Shown piece by piece: positions 28,356-36,008 of a stretch of 64,000 nucleotides of DNA. Positions within the stretch are counted from its first letter, which is position 1, and the number at the start of each line of letters is the position of its first letter. Below the pieces are notes generated by a model. It had not been told where the DNA came from. It did no database searches and saw only the letters and a program-made list of their open reading frames with translations. This stretch comes from Chryseobacterium sp. BGARF1 (GTDB lineage: Bacteria; Bacteroidota; Bacteroidia; Flavobacteriales; Weeksellaceae): positions 1 to 64,000 of the forward strand of contig NZ_LELA01000092.1 of assembly GCF_001677955.1 (NCBI RefSeq). Direction: 5' to 3'. The translations under genes were made by a program, and so were the position numbers.

Positions 28356-28592
28356 ATGGATACATTCATCTCAATACTTATTACAATTGGATTTATTTTT
28401 GCGATAATTGGAGTCGCATTTTTAATTTTATTGATCATAAAAAAATCGACATATTACCCGCCAAACAAACAAGAACAAGCGTCAGACAAAAAAGCTAGGT
28501 TAACATATACTTCATTAACTTTAATTACAATAAGTACTTTTTGTTTTACCGGAGCGAAAGCAATTATAAAAAAGATTTTAAAAATACTTTAG
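28356..28592 (+). CDS. Small membrane protein; frame 0 of a possible -1 frameshift gene
   Basis: 78 residues with two hydrophobic segments (residues ~5-29 and ~50-68) separated by a basic linker (SDKKARLTY). It starts 4 bases after the T-run of aspS-tail copy C. Its 3' end overlaps the next frame by 52 bases. The overlap contains A AAA AAG read as ATA AAA AAG in this frame, the canonical -1 slippery heptamer. A slip would join these membrane helices to the soluble domain of the next frame. Alternatively the gene has suffered a 1-base indel in the A-run. Confidence 0.55.
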   Translation: MDTFISILITIGFIFAIIGVAFLILLIIKKSTYYPPNKQEQASDKKARLTYTSLTLITISTFCFTGAKAIIKKILKIL

Positions 28593-28885
28593 AAGAAAAT
28601 AAAATTATGTCGGTTGAATTTGATGATGTATTTTTCAGTCAAGATGATATGAATGGAGTCTTTAATAAATTCGAATCTACTGAAGGACGTTTTAGATGTG
28701 AAAGCTTTACAGGATTTATTAATTTTGAAAATAAAAAAAGTATTCCTATTGAAATAATCAGACATTGTTATGAAAAGAACAGATATATTATTATTTCTAA
28801 AAAATATAATATCGACGTAACAATCGGAGATATAAGAACCTCTAAATTTGATTATATTCAAAAAGACACTATTAATTCTCAGTAA
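28541..28885 (+). CDS. Hypothetical soluble domain; -1 frame partner of 28356-28592
   Basis: 114 residues if begun at TTG 28541, or 92 from ATG 28607 (MSVEFDDVFF). No hydrophobic N-terminus and no recognised family. It contains FINFENKKSIPIEIIRHCYEKN and a beta-rich C-terminal half. Its own initiation signals are weak: TTG or an internal ATG with no clear promoter. It most likely is made as a fusion with the upstream two-helix protein by frameshifting, or is the 3' half of a gene broken by an indel. Confidence 0.5.
   Translation: MFYRSESNYKKDFKNTLEENKIMSVEFDDVFFSQDDMNGVFNKFESTEGRFRCESFTGFINFENKKSIPIEIIRHCYEKNRYIIISKKYNIDVTIGDIRTSKFDYIQKDTINSQ
28568..28574 (+). promoter_or_regulatory. Candidate -1 ribosomal frameshift site A AAA AAG
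   Basis: The heptamer has the exact phase X XXY YYZ in the frame of 28356-28592. A GGAG lies at 28551-28554, 13 bases upstream, roughly where dnaX carries its stimulatory Shine-Dalgarno. No strong downstream stem was seen. Confidence 0.5.
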
Positions 28886-28888
28886 AGA

Positions 28889-29142
28889 ATGACAAAAAAA
28901 GAATTCACTCAATTCATAGACAAGTTCAGAGCAGATTTCATTGAAAATAAAGAGCAATGGGAAAACAATACCGTTAAAGATTATTTGGAAGAAATGTCTC
29001 GCTATGTGGAAGACATCGACGGATATTATAAAAACACAAATCAGGAAATAGATTTAGAAAAGTAGATTGGAAAGTTTTTGCTGATATTCTGAAAAGTAAT
29101 AATTTTTTACAATTACAAAACTTTTTGAATTCATCTAATTAA
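28889..29142 (+). pseudogene. DUF7660-like gene broken by a frameshift
   Basis: An ATG at 28889 opens a 58-residue frame (TKKEFTQFIDKFRADF ... WENNTVKDYLEEMSRYVED) that stops at TAG 29063-29065. In the frame one base back, the sequence continues directly as VDWKVFADILKSNNFLQ and stops at 29140-29142. The joined product (EDIDGYYKN ... DWKVFADIL) matches my memory of the DUF7660 family, small proteins often encoded with polymorphic toxin immunity genes. The break is at GAAAAGTAG, where one missing base explains both the stop and the frame change. A sequencing error is possible. Confidence 0.6.
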
Positions 29143-29189
29143 AAACCACTCACAATTTATTATTTTTACTTCAACACAAATTTTGAATT

Positions 29190-31376
29190 ATGAAATCACC
29201 TTCAGAAGTTTTACAGCAATATTTTGGTTACGACAGTTTCAGACTCGAGCAAGCTAATGCTGTTGAAAATGTAATCGCTAAAAAAGACACCTTAGTTTTA
29301 ATGCCTACAGGCGGTGGAAAATCTCTTTGTTACCAAGTTCCGGCTTTAGTTTTGGAAGGTACTGCCATCGTTATTTCTCCATTAATTGCTTTAATGAAAG
29401 ACCAAGTTGATGCACTGCGCGTGAATGGAATTTCTGCGGCCTACATCAACTCTTCGATGAGTTCTTTAGAACAAAATGAGACTTTACATCAATTAAAAAA
29501 TGGAGAGCTCAAACTTTTATATGTTGCCCCCGAAAAACTGAGTGCAGACAACGGTACATTTTTAAAATTCCTTAATGAAGTTAATATTTCCTTATTTGCG
29601 GTAGATGAAGCGCATTGTGTCTCACATTGGGGGCACGATTTCCGCCCGGATTATTTATTTCTGAATGGTCTAAAAAACCAATTTCCACAAATCCCCATTA
29701 TTGCTTTGACGGCAAGTGCTGATGAAATTACGAGGCAAGATATTATTAAACAACTGAATCTTCAGCAACCGCTTGTTTTAGTTTCATCTTTCGACAGAGC
29801 CAATATCAAATATTTTGTTCAGCCCAAACAGTCCGTTTTTCAAAACATCATTCAGTACCTCAATGAGCATCCTGATGATTCGGGGATTATCTATTGTTTA
29901 TCCCGAAAAGGAACGGAAGAAATGGCTAATAATTTAAAAGAGAACGGAATCAATGCAGCCTTTTATCATGCCGGAATTCCCGCCATAGAACGTGCGAAAG
30001 TACAGGATGATTTCATTAAAGATAAAATAAGAGTAATGGTGGCTACGATTGCTTTTGGAATGGGAATTGATAAAAGTAATGTCCGTTTTGTGATGCATGC
30101 CGACCTTCCTAAAAACATCGAAAGTTATTATCAGGAAACGGGAAGAGCCGGAAGAGATGGTTTGCCAAGTGAAGCAATTTTATTTTACTCCAATGCCGAT
30201 GTGATAAAGCTGAAAAAATTTGCTCTGATAGAAGGCAACGAAGAGCAATCTGACCTCATGCTGAAAAAACTGCAACAGATGACTGATTTTGCCGAGATGC
30301 AAAAATGCAGAAGGCAATATTTGATGGAATATTTTGGTGAAAAACACAATGGCAACTGTAATTCCTGCGATTATTGCCTCAGTGAATTTGAAAATTGGGA
30401 CGCCACTTTAGATAGTCAAAAATTACTGAGTGCTGTTTTCCGATTGAAAGAACGGTATGGAAAAAACTTAATCATTGATTTTCTGAGAGGTTCTAAAAGT
30501 GTGAAAATCACAGACTATATGCGCAGTTTGCCGACCTATGGTGTTGGACTCAATAGTGATAAAAATTATTGGCAAAATCTTATCAAACAACTATTAGTCA
30601 ATGACTTTTTATCGGAATCGAAAGATGAATTTCCTGTTTTAAAATTAACAGAAGAGAGCCAGCAAGTTTTATTTAAAAATAAAAAAGTACACTTACAAAA
30701 AGTAAAAGAACTTGCCAAAGCCGTTACTGTAGATGAAATAGAGAGCAATTATCCCGAAGATAAACTCGATCCAAATTTTGAATTGTTTGACCAACTAAGA
30801 AGTAAAAGACGTGAACAAGCCGAAAAGGAAAATGTACCGCCTTACGTGATTTTTTCTGATGCCAGCTTGATGGAACTTGCTACTTATCTTCCTCATACCA
30901 ATGATGAGTTGAACCAGATAAGTGGTTTCGGAGCTTTTAAAATTGAAAAATATGGCGAAATATTTCTGTCAGTTATTGTAGAATATTGCAAGCTTAATAA
31001 TTTGAGTAGTTTAATTACGAATAAAAAGCCGAAGAAACAGCGTGAGCCGAAACCTAAAAAGGCAAATAAAAATACATCCGGAACTTTTGCTACAACTTTT
31101 CAACTCTACAAAGAGAATAACAGCATAGAGGAAATTGCTAAAATAAGAGCTCTATCAGTCAATACGATTCAAAATCATTTAATCAATTTCGTCGTGGATG
31201 GAACGATAAACGCGAGTGAGCTAGTGGATATGAACAAAATAGAAAAGATCATCGAGGTTGCAAAAACTCAAAAAATTCAGTCACTAAAAGTGATAAAAGA
31301 GGCGTTGGGTGACAATTATTCTTATTTTGAAATTCATGTGGCTATTGCCTATTATAAATCGCAGCAAGAAGTTTAA
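29190..31376 (+). CDS. recQ: ATP-dependent DNA helicase RecQ
   Basis: 728 residues, 3'-5' DNA helicase of recombination and repair. The Walker A is PTGGGKSLCYQVP (GGGKS at 41-45). The DEAH box is in AVDEAHCVSHWGHDFRPDY, and motif VI is QETGRAGRDGLPS. An RQC domain with zinc cysteines follows (CRRQYLMEYFGE, then CNSCDYC), then an HRDC domain (PPYVIFSDASLMELATYLP, ~545-610). A C-terminal helix-turn-helix region (TFQLYKENNSIEEIAKIRALSVNTIQNHL) is common in Bacteroidota RecQ. It marks the far boundary of the aspS islet. Confidence 0.95.
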   Translation: MKSPSEVLQQYFGYDSFRLEQANAVENVIAKKDTLVLMPTGGGKSLCYQVPALVLEGTAIVISPLIALMKDQVDALRVNGISAAYINSSMSSLEQNETLHQLKNGELKLLYVAPEKLSADNGTFLKFLNEVNISLFAVDEAHCVSHWGHDFRPDYLFLNGLKNQFPQIPIIALTASADEITRQDIIKQLNLQQPLVLVSSFDRANIKYFVQPKQSVFQNIIQYLNEHPDDSGIIYCLSRKGTEEMANNLKENGINAAFYHAGIPAIERAKVQDDFIKDKIRVMVATIAFGMGIDKSNVRFVMHADLPKNIESYYQETGRAGRDGLPSEAILFYSNADVIKLKKFALIEGNEEQSDLMLKKLQQMTDFAEMQKCRRQYLMEYFGEKHNGNCNSCDYCLSEFENWDATLDSQKLLSAVFRLKERYGKNLIIDFLRGSKSVKITDYMRSLPTYGVGLNSDKNYWQNLIKQLLVNDFLSESKDEFPVLKLTEESQQVLFKNKKVHLQKVKELAKAVTVDEIESNYPEDKLDPNFELFDQLRSKRREQAEKENVPPYVIFSDASLMELATYLPHTNDELNQISGFGAFKIEKYGEIFLSVIVEYCKLNNLSSLITNKKPKKQREPKPKKANKNTSGTFATTFQLYKENNSIEEIAKIRALSVNTIQNHLINFVVDGTINASELVDMNKIEKIIEVAKTQKIQSLKVIKEALGDNYSYFEIHVAIAYYKSQQEV

Positions 31377-31398
31377 CCTTATTCATATCTGAAAAATT

Positions 31399-31427
31399 AA
31401 AAAACGAAAAATTCATTCTCGTTTTTT
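31399..31427 (+). terminator. recQ terminator
   Basis: 9-bp A/T-flanked stem (31399-31407 with 31419-31427) and a T7 run. It overlaps the stop of the convergent SDR gene. Confidence 0.72.
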
Positions 31428-32152
31428 TATGGCAGCTTTGCAACAAAAAATTCCGGTGACAATTTTAATATCCAATAGATGATTTTCCATTTAAAATTGG
31501 GAACAATGGTAAAAGAACTTCCTGCATTTACAATATGTTTTGCCACATAATCAGGTTCCATCAGAAGGTTTTTATTAAGCTCTAATCCAGCGTTTATTTT
31601 TGTATTGATATATCCGCTAACCAAAACATTAACCGTAATATTTCTCTGCGCTAATTCTTGTCTTAGACCAGCCAAATATGTAGTAAAAGCTGCTTTAGTA
31701 CTTCCGTAAACGAAATTACTTTTGCGACCACGAACTCCCGAAAGCGAAGACAATCCAATGATTCTTTCTAAGTTTTTATTGCTTTCATCCATTGCAATGA
31801 TATTCAGAATAGAAACCGCACCCATATAATTCACGGTCATCATTTGTTGAGCTCCTTTGAAATCGCTTAATGCTTTCTCGTTGTCAACTAAAAATCCGGC
31901 TGCGTAAACGACTAGATGAGGTTTTACAGGAAGTTCATTGTAAAATTGTTGATGAGAATCAAAATCTGCAGCATCAAAAGATAAAACCCTAACTTTTGAA
32001 TTGAGATTATTTTGCTGAATAAAGTTTTCTAAAGACTGGGTATTTCTAGACGCCGCAACAACTGAGAATCCTTTTGCTATATATTGTTTAATGCATTGTT
32101 TAGCAACATCAGAGTTTGCGCCAAGAATGAGAACAGTTTTGTTTTGATTCAT
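31427..32152 (-). CDS. SDR family NAD(P)-dependent oxidoreductase
   Basis: 241 residues from the ATG at 32152 (MNQNKTVLILGANSDVAKQ). An upstream ATG at 32224 would add a 24-residue extension unlike the family. Rossmann fold: nucleotide-binding GANSDVAK (11-18) in place of TGxxxGIG, catalytic Ser in LSSLSG, and YGSTK with Tyr149 and Lys153. The central VVYAAGFL replaces the usual NNAG. It is related to the 'DUF'-type short SDRs of unknown substrate. Convergent with recQ. Confidence 0.88.
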   Translation of the reverse strand: MNQNKTVLILGANSDVAKQCIKQYIAKGFSVVAASRNTQSLENFIQQNNLNSKVRVLSFDAADFDSHQQFYNELPVKPHLVVYAAGFLVDNEKALSDFKGAQQMMTVNYMGAVSILNIIAMDESNKNLERIIGLSSLSGVRGRKSNFVYGSTKAAFTTYLAGLRQELAQRNITVNVLVSGYINTKINAGLELNKNLLMEPDYVAKHIVNAGSSFTIVPNFKWKIIYWILKLSPEFFVAKLP

Positions 32153-32294
32153 TAGGTAAAGATATTTTTTTAATAGAAATCTTACAAATACTTTCACAAA
32201 ATAAGATGATAAAATTCTGTGCAATGTTTCTCCTACTAAGAATTCAAATCATAGTTATAAAGAATAACAAAATAATTCATCAATATTAAAAAAA

Positions 32295-32329
32295 TTTCGG
32301 CGAGGTGATTCATGCTCACCCCGCCGAAA
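32295..32329 (-). terminator. GC-rich terminator of the secreted unknown gene 32354-33904
   Basis: An 8-bp outer stem (32295-32302 with 32322-32329) and a 5-bp inner stem with one mismatch, 7-base loop and a T-run on the minus strand. Its core sequence nearly matches the terminator at 34049-34083. Confidence 0.88.
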
Positions 32330-32353
32330 CGAAATATTTTAAATGAGTTCAGT

Positions 32354-33904
32354 TTATAAAGATACTTTCAGGATTTGTTTTTTCGTTCCTTTTCTTCCAA
32401 TGAAATAAACAGAATCACCAGAAATTGCTCCATTTGAAACCATAAACGGAACTTCACTGTCTTCATTATCTAATATTTCCTGATAATCAAAATCTCCATT
32501 CTGATTAACACGGATTATGTTAAGATTAGCTTTTTTAATACTGGCTTGTCCAAATTGTATCCTATCATTGCTTAATTTTTTCACTTTTTCGCCTGTATTG
32601 ATAAAAAAGTAAGCATCACTACCAACAGCAGCTGAAGTGTAAGAAATGAAAGATCCGTCTCCGGCGGTTACCTGTCTTTTATTAATATTTCTAGCCCAAA
32701 CTATTTCACCATTCGGATTAAGTCTTGCTGTGACAATATCATCATAATGATAATTGGTGCTCGAATAACTGCCGCCTTGTGGTGACGAATAATAATGTGA
32801 CGTCATATAAAATTCTTCTGCATTAAAAATAATATCTCCGTTTTGAGTGGTAATTATTTTCCTAAAAGAGAGGTTTTTCAGCTCTTTATCTTTGTCTTTC
32901 CCATATTTATCAATAATAAATTGCTCAGTAAACGGATTGTATTTGGATTTTTTCATTTCTAAAGTGACAGGATCTAGCTCGAAATAAGAAATCCCTTTGA
33001 ATCTATAATCTCGCAAATCTGAATAAAAACCAAGACAAATCAAACGGTCTTCAAAAACAATTGCATTAAGAGATGCCACAAAATGTTCGTCAGAATCAAA
33101 AACCTGAGTTTTTTCGCTATCTCCTGTAATTCTGGTTAATTCATATTGATATTTTCCGCCTTCTTTTTTCTTCTTTTTTTCATCGCTATATACTTTCCCG
33201 AGAACGTAAATTGTTTTTCCGTCTTTAGAAACATCAATATTTTCATAAACAAATTTTCTGTCTTTTATAACTCTTTTAAACGTATGATCGATGTTTTTAT
33301 TAAGCGATTGATCAAACACAAACATTCGGTGTGTTTCTGCATTTTTGTCTTTAATATCCACTGTAATAGCAAATGCAGTACGATTTTCATTAACAATCAT
33401 GCTTGCTCCAGAATCACCATCAAAAGCGCCTGCGTCAAAAAAAACAAATTGTTTTATCTCATCACTATTTACCCTAAACAGTTCGTTCTTTTTGAAATTA
33501 AAATCATTAATATTAGATGACATCGCAGAGCAGATGTAAGCTTTTTGGTCTTTTTCGTAGATAAAATCGATGATATGCACATTCTCACCATCCATAATAA
33601 CACCCAACACAGAACTCTGCCTTACCGCTTTTGAATAATTTATTTCATATTCAGATTCTTTAATCAATTTAAGATTGGAGTCATAATGCTCAAAATAATA
33701 GCCAGACCCGGTAGAAAAAGCACCCCCAACATACGAACGGATAACCACCACTCCACCTTTTCCGTCATCTTCTACAAGAACAATCGATGAACGTTTGTAT
33801 TCATCTTTGAAAATGGCACTTTTTTTTATTTCAAACGGAATTTTCTGTGCAAAAGAAATAATACTTAGCAAGATAAACGCCAAGCAGAGAAGAGTTTTTT
33901 TCAT
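32354..33904 (-). CDS. Secreted protein of unknown function, repeat-rich and propeller-like
   Basis: 516 residues. Signal peptide at 1-19 (ends ISFAQ). There is no lipobox and no T9SS tail, so it is probably periplasmic. The mature sequence has recurring short strands of the types GDGSFISYTSAAVGSDAYFFI, NGDIIFNAEEFY and DGKTIYVLGKVY, as in beta-propellers. I do not recognise a named family. A Lys-rich loop (EKKKKKEGGK) is at ~247. It has its own promoter and a strong terminator, so it is monocistronic. Confidence 0.72.
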   Translation of the reverse strand: MKKTLLCLAFILLSIISFAQKIPFEIKKSAIFKDEYKRSSIVLVEDDGKGGVVVIRSYVGGAFSTGSGYYFEHYDSNLKLIKESEYEINYSKAVRQSSVLGVIMDGENVHIIDFIYEKDQKAYICSAMSSNINDFNFKKNELFRVNSDEIKQFVFFDAGAFDGDSGASMIVNENRTAFAITVDIKDKNAETHRMFVFDQSLNKNIDHTFKRVIKDRKFVYENIDVSKDGKTIYVLGKVYSDEKKKKKEGGKYQYELTRITGDSEKTQVFDSDEHFVASLNAIVFEDRLICLGFYSDLRDYRFKGISYFELDPVTLEMKKSKYNPFTEQFIIDKYGKDKDKELKNLSFRKIITTQNGDIIFNAEEFYMTSHYYSSPQGGSYSSTNYHYDDIVTARLNPNGEIVWARNINKRQVTAGDGSFISYTSAAVGSDAYFFINTGEKVKKLSNDRIQFGQASIKKANLNIIRVNQNGDFDYQEILDNEDSEVPFMVSNGAISGDSVYFIGRKGTKKQILKVSL

Positions 33905-33931
33905 GGTTTTCTTAGTCTTTTATTAATGCGG

Positions 33932-33962
33932 CAAATATATTTTTTTAACATAAATTCCACAA
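33932..33962 (-). promoter_or_regulatory. Promoter of gene 32354-33904: TTG-N20-TATATTTG
   Basis: Exact -7 element at 33932-33939 and a TTG at 33960-33962 with 20-bp spacing, both on the minus strand. Confidence 0.75.
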
Positions 33963-34048
33963 GCATTTTTGCAAATAAGCAAAAATTTCATCACTCTGAA
34001 ATGAAATTTAAAATAAATTCAGAATATTGAGGCATCACGGCACAAAAA

Positions 34049-34083
34049 AATCGGCGCGGTGAACTTCTTTCACCGCGCCGATT
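34049..34083 (-). terminator. GC-rich terminator of the nusB-DUF1573-yajC operon
   Basis: Perfect 14-bp stem (34049-34062 with 34070-34083), 7-base loop and T7 on the minus strand, 22 bases past the yajC stop. Confidence 0.93.
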
Positions 34084-34105
34084 CGCAATATTATTTAAAA
34101 CTAAA

Positions 34106-34462
34106 TTATTTTTTTTCAGTTTCTACAACTTCTTTTTTATCAGCTGCGGCTTTGTCTCCAAATCTATTTGCTGTAAATTCTCTTGAAATTGCTGCTTTTT
34201 CGAATTTCAGTTTTCCTGAAAGGGTTTCAATAACCACTCCATCCTCCTGAATTTGAGCAATCCTTCCGTGAAGACCAGAAGTAAGTACTACTCTGCTTCC
34301 CACTTTAAGATCTTCCTGAAATTTTTTCTCCTGCTTCTGCTTTTTCATCTGAGGTCTGATCATCAGAAAATAAAAACCAACAACCATTACTCCCATCATC
34401 ATCAACATGGTCGTAGAGTTTCCTTGTGCAGGTGCTTGTAAAAATAAGGTTAACATATTCAT
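34106..34462 (-). CDS. yajC: Preprotein translocase subunit YajC
   Basis: 118 residues from the ATG at 34462 (MNMLTLFLQAP). A longer reading from 34486 would overlap the upstream stop and adds nothing conserved. One transmembrane helix (MLMMMGVMVVGFYFLMIRPQMKK) carries the YajC hallmark FYFLMIRPQ. The following domain (VGSRVVLTSGLHGRIAQIQEDGVVIE) is typical. The tail is Lys/Glu-rich. YajC associates with SecDF at the inner membrane. Last gene of the nusB-DUF1573-yajC operon, a common Bacteroidota order. Confidence 0.93.
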   Translation of the reverse strand: MNMLTLFLQAPAQGNSTTMLMMMGVMVVGFYFLMIRPQMKKQKQEKKFQEDLKVGSRVVLTSGLHGRIAQIQEDGVVIETLSGKLKFEKAAISREFTANRFGDKAAADKKEVVETEKK

Positions 34463-34466
34463 GATA

Positions 34467-34994
34467 TTAAGGTTGAATATTAGCATTGAACGTCAGCTTT
34501 ATCGGAGTATTTTCTACGTTAGCAAAAACATCAGCATATTTTTGTACAGCACCGTCAAAGTTTGTAGAATCAAAGCTCAAAGTAATTTTTCCTTTTTTAC
34601 CCGGCATAATTGGATCTTTAGTAAATTCAGGAGCAGTACATCCGCATCCAGGCTTTACTTCAGAGATAATTAAAGGGTTTTTACCTGTATTGGTTACTTC
34701 GTAAACGTGGTTTACTTTTGCTCCTTTTTTAATAGTTCCAAAATCGAAATTGCTTTCAGATAATGCAATTGTGGTGGTAGGTTGATTAGATTTTACAGGA
34801 GCAGCAGCTTCAGTTCCGGCAACTGTAGGAGCTACAGGTGCAACTGTAGAATCATTTGAAGGTACAGCAGGTGCATTGGTAGAATCTACACCAATTACTT
34901 CTGCATTTTGCACTTCTTTATTTTCTTCTTTTTTACAAGAAACCAATCCGAATCCGATTACAGACAAAGCAATAATTGATAATGTCTTTTTCAT
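34467..34994 (-). CDS. DUF1573 domain lipoprotein
   Basis: 175 residues. Lipoprotein signal with lipobox GLVSC and basic KKEE after it. A low-complexity Ala/Pro/Val linker spans ~35-75. The C-terminal ~100 residues form a DUF1573 immunoglobulin-like domain (NFDFGTIKKGAKVNHVYEVTNTGKNPLIISEVKPGCGCT, continuing to the C-terminal TFNANIQP). The GCGC motif is characteristic of the family. Function unknown. It sits between nusB (18 bases) and yajC (4 bases) in one operon. Confidence 0.88.
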   Translation of the reverse strand: MKKTLSIIALSVIGFGLVSCKKEENKEVQNAEVIGVDSTNAPAVPSNDSTVAPVAPTVAGTEAAAPVKSNQPTTTIALSESNFDFGTIKKGAKVNHVYEVTNTGKNPLIISEVKPGCGCTAPEFTKDPIMPGKKGKITLSFDSTNFDGAVQKYADVFANVENTPIKLTFNANIQP

Positions 34995-35012
34995 ATTAAA
35001 TTAATTTTTAAT

Positions 35013-35918
35013 TTATATTCTATTTAAATCTTTACAATATTTATCTAAAATACCGTTGATGAATATATTAGAACGATCTGTTGCATATACTTTTGCAATC
35101 TCAATATATTCATTAATAATAACTCTTGAAGGGGTAAAAGGAAAATTGTCTAACTCTGAAATAGCCGTCGTTAAAATAACTTTATCCATCAATCCCACTC
35201 TTTCCAAATCCCAGTTTTCTAGACGCTCAGAAAGCTTTTTCTCATTGGTTTCCCAGTTATTCAACGTATCTCTAAGAAGTTTGCTTGCGAAAGTTTTATC
35301 TTCTTCATCTTTAATCATTTTAATTAAAGTACGGCTTTCCTCATCCTCTTTCAAAAACCCGATTGTTTTTTGAACCATCGAATTAGCAATGTGAATATCA
35401 TCTGACCAAGTCAGTTCTCTATCGCTGATATAATCATGGAAATCATCATTTTCAGCAACATACCTTAAAAATAACTTCCCGATAAACTTTTGGTCATCTT
35501 CGAAAGAATAGCCATCTTCCTTCATAAAATCCTGATAACGCTTTCCTGCTGTCATACGCTGGAAAGTTTTCACCAACATATCATCGTGCAGATCCCATTT
35601 TAAATCTTTATGCTGACCAGAGAAATACAATCTCTCAGGATTTTCATCAAGCTTTTTTAAAACCTGATTATTGATAAATTTTTGATTGGGATTAACATCT
35701 GAATCAGTTTTGATGTACTTGTTCTTACCAATTTCCATTTGATGTTCGGCAAGATCTTTCAGACCCACCAAAAAATTCAACTGAAAAATATAGAGATTAT
35801 AGATTTTCTCTATTCCCGAAAACATGTTTTTTTCTAACACATCAAATTTTATCGGATTTTGGTAGTACGAATACACGGATTCTACTACTTTTTCACGGAT
35901 TTGTCTTCTTCCTAACAT
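35013..35918 (-). CDS. nusB: Transcription antitermination factor NusB (Bacteroidota long form)
   Basis: 301 residues, about twice the length of E. coli NusB. The N-terminal LGRRQIREKVVESVYSYYQ and the C-terminal NusB domain (NWETNEKKLSERLENWDLERVGLMDKVILTTAISEL to YKDLNRI-like end CKDLNRI) are clear. Between them is a helical insertion typical of Bacteroidota. It binds boxA RNA with NusE (S10) in rRNA antitermination. First gene of its operon, divergent from the ABC exporter across a 90-base gap with two promoters. Confidence 0.9.
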   Translation of the reverse strand: MLGRRQIREKVVESVYSYYQNPIKFDVLEKNMFSGIEKIYNLYIFQLNFLVGLKDLAEHQMEIGKNKYIKTDSDVNPNQKFINNQVLKKLDENPERLYFSGQHKDLKWDLHDDMLVKTFQRMTAGKRYQDFMKEDGYSFEDDQKFIGKLFLRYVAENDDFHDYISDRELTWSDDIHIANSMVQKTIGFLKEDEESRTLIKMIKDEEDKTFASKLLRDTLNNWETNEKKLSERLENWDLERVGLMDKVILTTAISELDNFPFTPSRVIINEYIEIAKVYATDRSNIFINGILDKYCKDLNRI

Positions 35919-35939
35919 TCAAAGAGCTTTTTATGGGTG

Positions 35940-35947
35940 CAAAGATA
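35940..35947 (-). promoter_or_regulatory. nusB operon promoter (TATCTTTG)
   Basis: Exact TAnnTTTG on the minus strand, 21 bases before the nusB ATG. Divergent from the exporter promoter 45 bases away. Confidence 0.7.
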
Positions 35948-35991
35948 TGAAATTTAAAATTTATGAAATTCTCAGTCTGCTTCAATTTTTG

Positions 35992-35999
35992 TAATTTTG
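35992..35999 (+). promoter_or_regulatory. ABC exporter promoter (TAATTTTG), nearly leaderless
   Basis: Exact TAnnTTTG only 9 bases before the ATG at 36009, so the transcript would have a leader of a few bases at most. Confidence 0.6.
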
Positions 36000-36008
36000 T
36001 GAAACTTT

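Noticed and set aside
32153..32224. Upstream ATG for the SDR gene
   Set aside because: It adds a 24-residue basic/hydrophobic extension before the Rossmann motif, atypical for the family.
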